Positions 23,434-33,110 of a DNA stretch of 64,000 bases are shown piece after piece. This stretch comes from Coffea arabica. Taxonomy: Eukaryota > Streptophyta > Magnoliopsida > Gentianales > Rubiaceae. The translations under genes and the position numbers were made by a program. The notes under the pieces are model-generated. The model did not search any database. It had not been told where the DNA came from and worked only from the letters and a program-made list of their open reading frames with translations. The number at the start of each line of letters is the position of its first letter. Position 1 is the stretch's first letter. The DNA lies in contig NC_092330.1 in the NCBI RefSeq assembly GCF_036785885.1, forward strand, positions 12,496,525 through 12,560,524, written 5' to 3'.

Positions 23434-24771
23434 TCAAGTTTTCCAGTTCAGTTGAGATTCATTCACATCGGAGGGGCATTTCGAGGCTCGGCTCAGGCTG
23501 CCAATGTGCACAGTGATATGAAAGAATTTAGGCATTCCTGGGAACTTTATGTCCTTAAACATGCCATTCTCAGGATTGTAGGAAACTAGAGCTCCCCATC
23601 TATACTGCAACAATACCTCACCATTGCTGAGAAGGCAAAGTACGCGAACATATCGTTGATTAATTACATTCTTCCAGATCCTGTATGTTCGTCGCATTTC
23701 TGGAGACCAATATCTCGTCACATCATAAGCCCCGATGCTGAAAACTTTCTCCCAGGACTCTTTCACGCCATACTCTTTCATGATCCAAATGTCTTGAACC
23801 CAATAATTTGTAGACGAAGGATCAACAATAGACAGACACCCTCCCAGAACACTGAGAGAGTATCTGTGCCTGAATAGGTTGACATCATTTTCAGGCAATG
23901 GAACTTCACTAAAAATCTCATTAGATAAATCAAATGACACGAGAATTCGGTCACGTCGACAGTGATTCTTGCCCCATAGACTTACCCAATGAAGCTTTCC
24001 ATTGACAAATACCCCTCCTGATGATTGATCTAGTTTATAAGGTATGTCTCCGATAACCCTCCACTTTTCACTGCCCTGGCAAAATATTTGAACTTCTGAT
24101 CCTGGAAAATTCTGATACCTGAACCTTCGCGACATGCGTGGAGGTAATTCATACAAATTCCAATAATAGACTATCCTTATTACACGATATTCATTGGTAT
24201 TAGGATGGAATCCAAACCCTAATACAACATCTTGGTCCTGGAATTCAGTGGATTTTGGTAACACTTTATAATCTCCCGTAAAAGGATTATAAACATATGG
24301 TCCATCATGAAACAAAGAGTTGGACAAACAAAGTAGGCCATTGCAAGAGCTAACGACTTGAAATTCAGGCATGAAGGTGGAAAAAGGAATATGAATTTTT
24401 CTTAATACATCTTTGTCAGGATTCTGATCAGCAAATTCAACAAAATAAAGTTGATTGTTTACAGGATAATCGCAATGAAAGATCAGAGATATGTCCTTGT
24501 TTTCTAATGCACGCGTGAGATGCAAATTAACAAGATCAGGATCATGCGACAACTTGTTCCAACTTCGGCAAACAAACCTGAATTGGATGACGGACTTTAT
24601 GAATAGTCTGGAAATTATGTCGAGAGCAACTTCATGAGGTAGATTTTCAAAACAATTTCCTGGTCCTGGGTGATGATGCTCATCATTTGAAGTTGATTTC
24701 CTTCTCTTGCTTTCTCTCTCAATTTCCATGTCTTCCATGACAAATGTGAACATGTCAAGGCTTGAGTTCAT
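23434..24771 (-). CDS. F-box protein with F-box-associated domain (gene 2)
   Basis: An intact intronless frame of 445 codons, similar to gene 1 at 19009-20265 along its whole length. The basic head (KRRK) is followed by the F-box at about 42-82 (Leu-Pro-His-Glu, Ile-Lys-Ser-Val, Phe-Arg-Phe-Val-Cys-Arg-Ser-Trp), then the FBA-like region from about 137 (SSCNGLLCLS) on. The likely role is as substrate receptor of an SCF ubiquitin ligase; the target is unknown. The first ATG gives 11 extra residues. The second, at 24736-24738, aligns with the start of gene 1, whose matching upstream DNA has no in-frame ATG, so the true start may be 24738. The C-terminus is about 17 residues longer than in gene 1, which stops after SLSQAN. 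It keeps the usual Trp of the F-box that gene 1 lost. Confidence 0.9.
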   Translation of the reverse strand: MNSSLDMFTFVMEDMEIERESKRRKSTSNDEHHHPGPGNCFENLPHEVALDIISRLFIKSVIQFRFVCRSWNKLSHDPDLVNLHLTRALENKDISLIFHCDYPVNNQLYFVEFADQNPDKDVLRKIHIPFSTFMPEFQVVSSCNGLLCLSNSLFHDGPYVYNPFTGDYKVLPKSTEFQDQDVVLGFGFHPNTNEYRVIRIVYYWNLYELPPRMSRRFRYQNFPGSEVQIFCQGSEKWRVIGDIPYKLDQSSGGVFVNGKLHWVSLWGKNHCRRDRILVSFDLSNEIFSEVPLPENDVNLFRHRYSLSVLGGCLSIVDPSSTNYWVQDIWIMKEYGVKESWEKVFSIGAYDVTRYWSPEMRRTYRIWKNVINQRYVRVLCLLSNGEVLLQYRWGALVSYNPENGMFKDIKFPGMPKFFHITVHIGSLSRASKCPSDVNESQLNWKT

Positions 24772-25056
24772 GGCTAGACGGCTTAAAGTCGCAGGACGGA
24801 ATGTGTGTCTGTGTGTGTAGGTCCGACGTAGTAATTGGACTCTAGCTGGCGTCTTTTTTCAAATGGGGCGGAGATATCCAGAGAAAGAAAGAATATGCTT
24901 TGTTTCACGAAGGTTGATGCAAGCACATCAGGGCCTAACAAAATTGAGTTCACACATGTTAGCATTCATGTATGAATTGATATGCCCAAAGTATAAATAG
25001 TCACTCATAAATATAAACTTATGCACATAAATAAAAATAAAATGAGGATTTTATGT
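24772..25056. promoter_or_regulatory. Upstream region of F-box gene 2
   Basis: The part at about 24810-24925 has a counterpart upstream of gene 1 (about 21640-21800), so it was copied with the gene and probably includes the promoter. A short TGTGTG run lies at 24800-24820. I could not name a TATA box with confidence. Confidence 0.45.
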
Positions 25057-25065
25057 TTTCTTTGA

Positions 25066-26404
25066 GGGATAATTTCAGAAACCTCCCTTGAGGTTTATGA
25101 CAATTTTACCTAACACCCCTCTTATTTTGAATATTGCAAATACCTTATTTGGGTAACAAAATCAAATTAAATACCCAATCTACCCTTTTGCTAAAAAAAA
25201 AAAAGAGAAGAAGAAAACAAACTACTCTAATGCTTTCATTTTAAGTGTCAAAACCAGTACTGCTAATACTTTTGCCACTACCAACACCATAAGACCACTA
25301 CTGCTAATACTTTTGCCACCATAATGGCCACAAGTAAAATCATTCAAAACGTGTCTTACATTTTGTCAAATATTTTTTTTTCTTTTTTTTATTTTTAAAA
25401 TAGTAACGTTACGTCCCATATAAAATTGAATCAATAAAATTTGGTCCCAACTTAAATTTTCGATTACTTTTTACCTTGAATCTATCACATGATCCATACA
25501 TAATTATTTTTTAATGCAAAAAGTTAGATTCTATTTGTAGTTAAACAAATGACTTGATTCATATTCATTTTTCCCCTAAAAAGTATGATATTGACTTGAA
25601 CTATATTCATTTTTTTCCCAAAAAAATGAGATTTGACCCAATCCATATTCATGTTTTACTACTACAAGAGTGGATTTTGACATTTTCGTATACAAAAAAT
25701 GACCACATGTGAATCACGTGATCATTTTAGGCTAACAAGTGATCGAAAACTTAGGTTGGTACCAAATTTTGCTAATTTGAATTTGTAAGGGACGTAAAGT
25801 TAACATTTTAAAGGTGAAGGAGGAAAAAATTCATTTGGCAAAATGTGAGAAAAATTTTGAATGATGTTCCCTAATCACACAAATTACTAGCTACCAGAAA
25901 GGGCTATTAGAGTTTTTCCTGCTATCAGATCCTGGATTCAAATTTTACGCTTGGCAATTGGGGTGTGAAGGGTATTGGGAAGGGTGGGAAGGTTTAAAAA
26001 AAAACCAGCTAAAAAATATAAATGAAAAAGAATAAAATGTGATTAATAAATATATAAAGTAGTTCCATAGACTTTTTATTTTAAAGCAAGAATTAACATT
26101 TTCATTGATTCAAAAAATGATTACGCAATGATGCAAAATGGCTTAAAGTACATCAAGGATCGCTGTAACAAGGTACAAAAAAGAAAGAAAGAAACATAAA
26201 AAGCTTGAAAAGAATGTGACTTGCGTCGTGTTTCCTTTTTCTTCAATTATGTTAGGTCTCTTATTTGGTATGTAAATTGAGTTTTAAGTTAAGGCTAGTA
26301 TCCTCATCTCCTAGAAACAAGGAAAACAAGTGTAATATTTAAAATAAGAGGGATGCTAAGCGAAATTGTCATAAAAGCCCAAGGGTGGTTTATGAAATTA
26401 TCCC
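25066..26404. mobile_element. Mutator-type non-autonomous element with nested element (1339 bp)
   Basis: Starts GGGATAATTTCAGAAACC and ends GGTTTATGAAATTATCCC. The inverted repeats run about 80 bp, through CTTTTATGACAATTTT and CCCTCTTATTTT words on both sides. A 9-bp duplication with one mismatch flanks it: TTTCTTTGA (25057-25065) and TTTCTTTAA (26405-26413). It carries no transposase. Near 25257-25320 a word of about 25 bp (ACTGCTAATACTTTTGCCAC) occurs twice. A second inverted-repeat element sits inside (25339-25864). Confidence 0.8.
25339..25864. mobile_element. Inverted-repeat element nested in the Mutator-type element
   Basis: The left arm starts ATCATTCAAAAC and runs on through TTACATTTTGTCAAAT, TTACGTCCC and AAATTTGGTCCCAAC. 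The right arm carries the reverse complements of the same words in mirror order, ending TTTTGAATGAT. The arms are well over 100 bp each. I did not find a target duplication. The frame is non-coding. Confidence 0.6.
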
Positions 26405-26527
26405 TTTCTTTAAATGCTGTTGTGGTTTTTCTTTGATAATATACAGGAAAAATCTCCTGCAATTAAGTAAATCTACAAAAAAAAAGCCTCATATAATTTC
26501 AAAATATATATTTCAGTACCCGTGGTA

Positions 26528-26641
26528 TAGGATTTATTGAAATTTCTTTGTATGTTGGCACTTTCTAAGGGGGAGCTTTATTTGAACTTATTTGATAAAA
26601 GAAATTTTCATTTTGTTTGTCATCATCAAAAAGGGGGAGAT
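26528..26641 (+). repeat. Extra copy of the retroelement's 3' internal end and PPT
   Basis: These 114 bp are the same, as far as I can see, as 29339-29452, the stretch just before the right LTR, including the polypurine tract AAAAAGGGGGAGA. A normal element would show host target DNA to the left of its left LTR. The join to unrelated DNA lies at about 26527. Confidence 0.85.
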
Positions 26642-27603
26642 TGTTGACCTTGGTCGATCAATCCTTGGTTTTGATGATTAACAAACCAAAATGTAGATTT
26701 GGGCTAATGTTTTTATGTGAGTAATTTGTTAGAACAGATTCTTGTGGCATAAAAGAAGAAGCAAAAACAGGGCACTCATGTCGGACGCTATCGGACGTCC
26801 GAAAGGATGAAGAACATCAAGAAAGAAACTCTGTCGGACGCTCGTGAGGAAGCATCGGACGTCCGGAAGGATCGGACGCACGCCTCGGACGCACATCGAT
26901 CGCATCGGACGTCCGAGAAATTTCGCAAAGATTTGATGACTCTCTGCCTACGTTCGGACGCAGGGTTAGGACGTCCGACAGGTGGTTTGGACGTCCGACA
27001 GGCACCTGTCGGACGTCCGACAGGCCAACGGCTAGTTTTGACAGCAATTAATATTTGACCGTTGGAGAGTCTTTTGGAGCCATTTCTCACCTTCTATAAA
27101 AACCCCAAAGCACAAGAAGACTAGAGACTTTTGCCAACACAAAATACAAGCTTACAAGTGAGATTTTTGAGTAGAAAGATTCTTTGTTGGTTGTATAAGG
27201 GGTTGGGAAAGTTGGGTTGTGAGGTTGCTCAAGTGAAAACCTTGGTGAAGGTGAACCTATCACTTGGAGTGGTAAAACCTTGGTGAAGGTTGCCTCATTT
27301 GTATAAAATAGTTCTTAATTGGGTGAGTGATCTTTCAAGTGTAGGTTGTTGAGGGTTAACTAGAATAGTTGTAAAACTCCTTGGCTCAACCAAAGAGTAT
27401 TTGGGGTGAGGAAGGAGTGAGCCTTCACTTGTACATCTTGGTTAGCTTCGCCATCAATTGAAGAGGCTATTGGATTGATATTTGGTTTGCATTTCTTATC
27501 TTTTCTCTTTAATTAAGTTTTCTTTATTGTGCTTAAATTTGATATATCTTTGTGCATTATTGTGAAATTGTTTGTACTCATTGGGTTGCACCGGGCTCTT
27601 ACA
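26642..27603 (+). repeat. Left LTR of gag-only Ty1-copia element (962 bp)
   Basis: Begins TGTTGACC and ends CTCTTACA, so it has the usual TG...CA ends. It has the same length as the right LTR (29453-30414), and by eye differs at four substitutions (26701, 26825, 26968 and 26988). A TATA box (TATAAAA, 27095-27101) marks the likely promoter. Upstream of it, at 26781-27026, lies an array of TCGGACGTCCGA palindromes and CGGACGC half sites. Past the TATA box the word AAACCTTGGTGAAGGT occurs twice (about 27238-27295). Confidence 0.92.
26781..27026. promoter_or_regulatory. Palindrome array in left LTR (GACGTC cores)
   Basis: Within about 245 bp there are six GGACGTCC palindromes (cores at 26793, 26857, 26907, 26969, 26989 and 27011) and five CGGACGC half sites. 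The full 12-bp form is TCGGACGTCCGA. The centre GACGTC is the C-box core bound by plant bZIP factors. The array is upstream of the TATA box, where an enhancer would lie. It is also very rich in CG for this AT-rich region. Its role is inferred, not shown. Confidence 0.7.
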
Positions 27604-27605
27604 AT

Positions 27606-27617
27606 TGGTATCAGAGC
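27606..27617 (+). other. Primer binding site (initiator tRNA-Met type)
   Basis: TGGTATCAGAGC lies two bases after the left LTR. It is the sequence complementary to the 3' end of initiator tRNA-Met used by most plant Ty1-copia elements to prime minus-strand synthesis. Confidence 0.9.
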
Positions 27618-27659
27618 TTGGTCTCTTTTGATCAAACTTAACCGCTTAGAGTAAAGATC

Positions 27660-29207
27660 ATGGCAACCATAAAAGTTTCTTTTTTAGAAGGGCAATCTAT
27701 TGATAGACCACCTATGTTTAATGGTTCTCATTTTAGCATGTGGAAACAAAGAATGATGATTTTCTTACAATCCGTTTATATTGAATTATGGTATGTGGTA
27801 GAAGATGGTCCTTATGAAGCTAGAATAGTTGACTCCACCACCAATTTGAGTAGATTAAAGACTAGACAAGAATTGAATGAAAAAGACAAGAGATACCTTT
27901 CTTTAAATGCCAAGACCATGTGTATATTGTACAATGCATTAGATGTAAATGAATCTAGTAGGATTAAAGGTTGTAAATCAGCTAAAGATATTTGGGATAA
28001 ATTGTGTGTATTTCATGAAGGTAACCAAGATATTAAAGAACAAAAGAAATCTTTGCTTGTTTCTCAATATGAATTTTTCAAAATGCATCCTCTTGAAAAT
28101 GTTGATAAGATGTGTAGTAGATTTTGTGACATTATTGAAGATCTTAAATTGCTTGGAAAAGAATATTCTTTGGGTGAGAAAAATAGAAAGATTTTGAATG
28201 CCTTGCCAAAAGAATGGGAAAACAAAATAAATGCTATAGAAGAGGCAAAGGATTTAAATTCTATGTCCATTGAATCTCTTGTGGATACCCTAACCTCTTA
28301 TGAATTAAAGCTGAAATTCAAAGTGCAAGAGGAAGAAAATGCAAGAATGTATAAGAGAGGCATAGCTTTTAAAGCATCTCAAGTGGGGGATAACCCATCC
28401 TTCATGGGTAATGAATTCATGGAAGTGGACAATGATACAACTCCTCACATCAAAAGTTCCAAGAAGACCTTCAACAAGAGATGCTCAAGAGGAGATTGCA
28501 AAATTACATGGGATGAATGCAATTCAAAAAGAGAAAAAGAAGAGTTGGCCCAAATGGCACTAATGGCCGTTGGAGAAGATGAGGTAAGTTCTTATCACTC
28601 TTCTTGTGATGAAGATAATGAAGATGATGATGTGAAAATTCTTATGATTAAAATGCATAAAAGTTTGAGAAAATCTTATGCTAAAAATAAAGATTTGAAA
28701 ACAAAAATAAATGATTTGTTGGAAGAAAACTCCAAACTGTTTCAAGAAAACAAATGTTTGAGAATGGAAAATGATGATTTAAAAAAACAAAAAAGTGTTT
28801 TTGATTGCAAAAATAATTTGAAAAGGAAGTTAGAAGAGAAAACAAAGTTTTATGAAAAAATGTTGGAGGAACAAAATGTGTTAAAGAAAAGAATTAATGA
28901 CTTGAACGAGTTTCTCCAAAATGAAAAACAAAAGTTTTCTCAAACAAAAGAAAGCAAATCTTTTCAAGGCACAAATAAGTTTGCTATGATAAGAAGTAAG
29001 AAAATTAGTTGCATTAAATCCACCTATGTGCAAAATACTTCTATCATGTGTAACTTTTGTTGCAAATTTGGACATATGCAAAATGATTGCTATGTAAAGA
29101 AAAATATGAGAAAAGGCATGAAATTCATGTGGATTGCTAGATCATGTCGTATTAACTCCCAAGGACCCTATAAAGAAAAGGTACCAAATGAAATTTCTCA
29201 TATTTAG
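27660..29207 (+). CDS. gag: Gag protein of non-autonomous Ty1-copia element
   Basis: An intact 515-codon frame whose ATG lies 42 bp after the primer binding site. The N-terminal part (about residues 10-230) has the features of the copia-type Gag (UBN2) region: RPPMFNGSHFSMWKQRM and, later, IWDKLC-type positions. A highly charged, Leu/Lys/Glu-rich section at about 320-445 should form a coiled coil. A CCHC zinc knuckle (C-x2-C-x4-H-x4-C) sits at residues 464-477. Gag packages RNA in virus-like particles in the cytoplasm. The frame stops soon after the knuckle, and no protease, integrase or reverse transcriptase follows before the polypurine tract. The element must therefore rely on another element's Pol. 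This layout fits the plant TR-GAG class of LTR elements. The intact frame and near-identical LTRs argue for recent activity. Confidence 0.9.
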   Translation: MATIKVSFLEGQSIDRPPMFNGSHFSMWKQRMMIFLQSVYIELWYVVEDGPYEARIVDSTTNLSRLKTRQELNEKDKRYLSLNAKTMCILYNALDVNESSRIKGCKSAKDIWDKLCVFHEGNQDIKEQKKSLLVSQYEFFKMHPLENVDKMCSRFCDIIEDLKLLGKEYSLGEKNRKILNALPKEWENKINAIEEAKDLNSMSIESLVDTLTSYELKLKFKVQEEENARMYKRGIAFKASQVGDNPSFMGNEFMEVDNDTTPHIKSSKKTFNKRCSRGDCKITWDECNSKREKEELAQMALMAVGEDEVSSYHSSCDEDNEDDDVKILMIKMHKSLRKSYAKNKDLKTKINDLLEENSKLFQENKCLRMENDDLKKQKSVFDCKNNLKRKLEEKTKFYEKMLEEQNVLKKRINDLNEFLQNEKQKFSQTKESKSFQGTNKFAMIRSKKISCIKSTYVQNTSIMCNFCCKFGHMQNDCYVKKNMRKGMKFMWIARSCRINSQGPYKEKVPNEISHI

Positions 29208-29452
29208 GCACATCATGATGATTTGATCCAAGAAGTGCTATATAGTTGTAAGTACAATTGAAAATTTTGATATTCAATATGGTCTTGATTTGAAAAATAA
29301 AGGGGGAGTTTGTTTTTGATTGATGCCAAAAGGGGGAGTAGGATTTATTGAAATTTCTTTGTATGTTGGCACTTTCTAAGGGGGAGCTTTATTTGAACTT
29401 ATTTGATAAAAGAAATTTTCATTTTGTTTGTCATCATCAAAAAGGGGGAGAT
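29208..29452 (+). other. 3' internal region and polypurine tract, no pol
   Basis: Only 245 bp separate the gag stop codon from the right LTR. The stretch contains three purine runs of AAAGGGGGAG type (near 29300, 29329 and 29440). The last, at about 29440-29452, touches the LTR and is the likely plus-strand primer. There is no remnant of protease, integrase or reverse transcriptase, so pol is absent rather than mutated. Confidence 0.8.
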
Positions 29453-30414
29453 TGTTGACCTTGGTCGATCAATCCTTGGTTTTGATGATTAACAAACCAA
29501 AATGTAGATTTTGGCTAATGTTTTTATGTGAGTAATTTGTTAGAACAGATTCTTGTGGCATAAAAGAAGAAGCAAAAACAGGGCACTCATGTCGGACGCT
29601 ATCGGACGTCCGAAAGGATGAAGAACATCAAGAAGGAAACTCTGTCGGACGCTCGTGAGGAAGCATCGGACGTCCGGAAGGATCGGACGCACGCCTCGGA
29701 CGCACATCGATCGCATCGGACGTCCGAGAAATTTCGCAAAGATTTGATGACTCTCTGCCTACGTTCGGACGCAGGGTTCGGACGTCCGACAGGTGGTTCG
29801 GACGTCCGACAGGCACCTGTCGGACGTCCGACAGGCCAACGGCTAGTTTTGACAGCAATTAATATTTGACCGTTGGAGAGTCTTTTGGAGCCATTTCTCA
29901 CCTTCTATAAAAACCCCAAAGCACAAGAAGACTAGAGACTTTTGCCAACACAAAATACAAGCTTACAAGTGAGATTTTTGAGTAGAAAGATTCTTTGTTG
30001 GTTGTATAAGGGGTTGGGAAAGTTGGGTTGTGAGGTTGCTCAAGTGAAAACCTTGGTGAAGGTGAACCTATCACTTGGAGTGGTAAAACCTTGGTGAAGG
30101 TTGCCTCATTTGTATAAAATAGTTCTTAATTGGGTGAGTGATCTTTCAAGTGTAGGTTGTTGAGGGTTAACTAGAATAGTTGTAAAACTCCTTGGCTCAA
30201 CCAAAGAGTATTTGGGGTGAGGAAGGAGTGAGCCTTCACTTGTACATCTTGGTTAGCTTCGCCATCAATTGAAGAGGCTATTGGATTGATATTTGGTTTG
30301 CATTTCTTATCTTTTCTCTTTAATTAAGTTTTCTTTATTGTGCTTAAATTTGATATATCTTTGTGCATTATTGTGAAATTGTTTGTACTCATTGGGTTGC
30401 ACCGGGCTCTTACA
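29453..30414 (+). repeat. Right LTR of gag-only Ty1-copia element (962 bp)
   Basis: Starts TGTTGACC and ends CTCTTACA, collinear with the left LTR at a constant offset of 2811 bp. The TATA box is at 29906-29912 and the palindrome array at 29592-29837. In this copy two sites in the array keep the full TTCGGACGTCC form, where the left LTR has an A or T. The flank to the right starts TAGAC, with no matching copy at the left. Confidence 0.92.
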
Positions 30415-30613
30415 TAGACTAATTTTAAAAAGTAGTGAAAATCATTTGAATTAATCAGTTTGAAATACACGCTTCTCTTTTGCAAGCATTTGTACTAGAA
30501 ACACTCAAATTTTCAGTAGATATACCTATTGTACGCTTAGAATTATATTTCAGAAAAGTCTCATGTGGTTTGAAAAAGCCCTCTATGGTTTGAAGTCCCA
30601 TGCCATTCAGCAA
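30415..30613. other. AT-rich spacer
   Basis: Short AT-rich stretch between the LTR and the next inverted-repeat element. No coding signal is seen. Confidence 0.4.
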
Positions 30614-31456
30614 ACCTATAGAAAAAACTCCCTATGAATATTTCAAATCATACAATTTGGTACTTCATGGCTTGAACTAATGTGAAAGATCGATAAAAAA
30701 TCATTTAAATTAATGAGTCTAAGTGTGCTTGAACTAGGAAATAACTTTTAAAATCAAATTTTTTGCTAATATACATATTAAATCCCTTAGAGCTCATAAA
30801 ATTCTCAAAAACAATCCAAAACTCCCAAACACAATTTACCTCATTTCTATACATAAAATAAATAAATAAATAATCCCAAATACAAGTCAACTTATTTCTA
30901 CACACAAAATAAAAATGCCCAAATATAGCTCACCTAATTTGCATACACAAGATAAATAAATAAAAATAAAATACCACCCTCATCTCTTCCTCCACCACCA
31001 CTGTTCACCTTCCACCGCCATCTTCCCTTCTATCACAACACATTCCTCCCCCTCTTCTCCTCTCCCTTGCATCCCGCTCCCTCTCGTCTCCTCCCAGCCA
31101 TTTCTACTTCTCCGAACCGTCTCTTGTTTCAGCGACCATAGCTAGCCATGGGAGAGAGGGAAACGGGTGCAAGGGATCGCGACTAGATTGCCCCTTTCCC
31201 GCACCCCATGCCCTCCCTCCCATGATAATTTTGGTCACAGGAAGCAGGTGAAGAGATGTGAAAAGGGGACTGCAATGGGAGGGAATAGGGGGGTACAAGG
31301 GACGAAAAGAAAGAGAAAGAGAGAGGAGGAAAAAGGAGATGGATAGGGGATGTGGTAGAGGGAAGGGTGGCCATAGAAGGTGGAGAAGCAATAGGTAATC
31401 ATAAGGGGTTTTTCGGTAGGTTGGATTAACTAATCACAAGGGGTTTTTTCATAGGT
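30614..31456. mobile_element. Probable inverted-repeat element with GC-rich core
   Basis: The start ACCTATAGAAAAAACTCCC and the end GGGGTTTTTTCATAGGT are imperfect inverted repeats. A second nearby GGGGTTTTTCGGTAGG word lies at 31407. The core (about 30980-31390) is C/T-rich on one strand and G/A-rich on the other; its frames are Pro/Ser/Leu low-complexity. It could be captured sequence, but I do not recognise a source. No target duplication is clear because a TA microsatellite follows. Confidence 0.45.
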
Positions 31457-31480
31457 ATATATATATATATATATATATAT
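31457..31480. repeat. (TA)n microsatellite
   Basis: About twelve TA dinucleotides in a row. Confidence 0.9.
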
Positions 31481-33110
31481 AAGAAATTGTGTTATCTCCT
31501 CCGCTTCTATTAGTTTTGATAATTTCTATTGCTGTTTCAAATTAGTTTAAATCACGATGAGTTGGAGTATATGATTTAAAATCATAGGAGCTTTTTCTTA
31601 GATTAGCTTAATAATAGGGATTTATTTTGTATTTTACACTTTTTCTTAAAGCATGGATCCTTCGCATGTCGAATCTCGACCAGTAACTTTTTGGACCAAT
31701 CATTCTTCCTCTTTATTCTAGGTAGATTATAATGTTACGAAGGATAGGTAGTCTATAGTATTGGACTCCACTTTAATTCAACAGTGTCCGGGGCCATTTA
31801 TTTAATTCTTACGGAATTGCAATTCGACATAGTGCAAAATATGGAATTTTAATTCTGAAAATCTACTGCAGACACGTTTTGTTTATGTAACTCTTATAAT
31901 TGTATCCTTCCCTATCTTATTCACAACTTCCTGCCCATCCTATTCTAACAGCTTCCAAGCCGAATTCTGAAGATTTAAATTCAGTAATCATCATGGATAA
32001 TGTGTAATAAGGTCCTTCGGCAATGTCATGTGCTTACCTATAAATGCTTTAACTTCATCACTTCATGCTATTGTTTAGAAATCAGTATCAATAAATTTCT
32101 CTTTAAGAATCTTTACTATTCTCTTAGATTACGATGACAAAACGTTTTCATGTATTACCCCAGTAGGAAGTCTTATGTGGTGGTTTAGTTATTATACGGT
32201 GGATGGAGTCCGGATCTGCAAGTCATTGGCCTGAGCAAGTGAAGCGGTGGAAGGAAACGGTAATTATAGGGGTCGCAGCAACATATGTGCAATTTGGTGT
32301 TGAATTATTTCAAAAGTAGCTTGGGCATTTGAAGCAGAATTACTCTATAAGTAAGATAATTGCTCTAATTGACATCACCAATCTAAAGTGAATTCAAGTA
32401 TGATCCTTTTTTCAAAAAATTTTTTTTTTGGTAAGTTGGATAGTTGTAGATTTTGTTTACAAACTAAAATCAATTTTATGGGTTTGAGTAAATGATTTTC
32501 TAGGATTTTATCCGTGTAATCTACTCGGGACCATACCACCCTATTTGCCTATAGATACACCTCCAGTTAAATTTGAAGAGACATCAACACGTTGTGCACA
32601 AAAATAGATACAAGTTCGTAAATTTACAAATTAAGTCATTTGATAAGTTTAATAGCTGAATAACCAGAGACTTTACAGTCATAATATTGTCCTGTGGCTT
32701 CTATTTACCCTTTGTTATATCTTGATCAAAATGCGTGATGATTCGAATGAATATTAAACCACTTATAGTAACAACTATTTGGTTTATTATACCCAGACCA
32801 CATATTCCACATAAAAAACTCGACTTGGAAGTCATGACACGTAACAAACTTGCTCAAATTTGCCGAGCAACATTCTAATGAAGTCATGAGATACGCTTCG
32901 TCTATAGACTTCTCGACATGTACAATGAATCAGCTTGCAATGCCAAGAGAATTTCCATTACCAAGAGGTGTAAGGCCAAAATCCGAAAGAATATCAGGTA
33001 TTATAGGAATAGGAGTAATCAGACCTGCTTTTGACACACCTCTCCTTATTTGTTGGGACCCCATTCACCTCTTTGAGCTTCTATTGAATAGGTTTAATTG
33101 TTCATCTTTT
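31481..33110. other. Intergenic DNA downstream of MTHFR, no gene seen
   Basis: The plus-strand frame 32850-33113 has no recognised domain. The lower-AT stretch 32820-33110 runs on into the plastid-like DNA at 33111-33307 and may be part of it, but I could not identify it. Confidence 0.4.

Noticed and set aside
26781..27026. Regularly repeated palindromes that might suggest a CRISPR-like array
   Set aside because: The repeats are 8-12 bp, irregularly spaced, occur identically in both LTRs and lie in a plant retroelement. No cas gene is present and the genome is eukaryotic.
26788..27090. Open frames of 76-100 codons across the LTR palindromes on both strands (repeated at 29599-29901)
   Set aside because: They arise because the CG-rich palindromes lack stop codons. 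The peptides are Arg/Ser/Asp-rich repeats, and the frames exist on both strands at once.
30705..31391. Frames in the GC-rich core at 30980-31390 as a captured gene
   Set aside because: The peptides are Pro/Ser/Leu low-complexity and match no family I know, so no gene origin is claimed.
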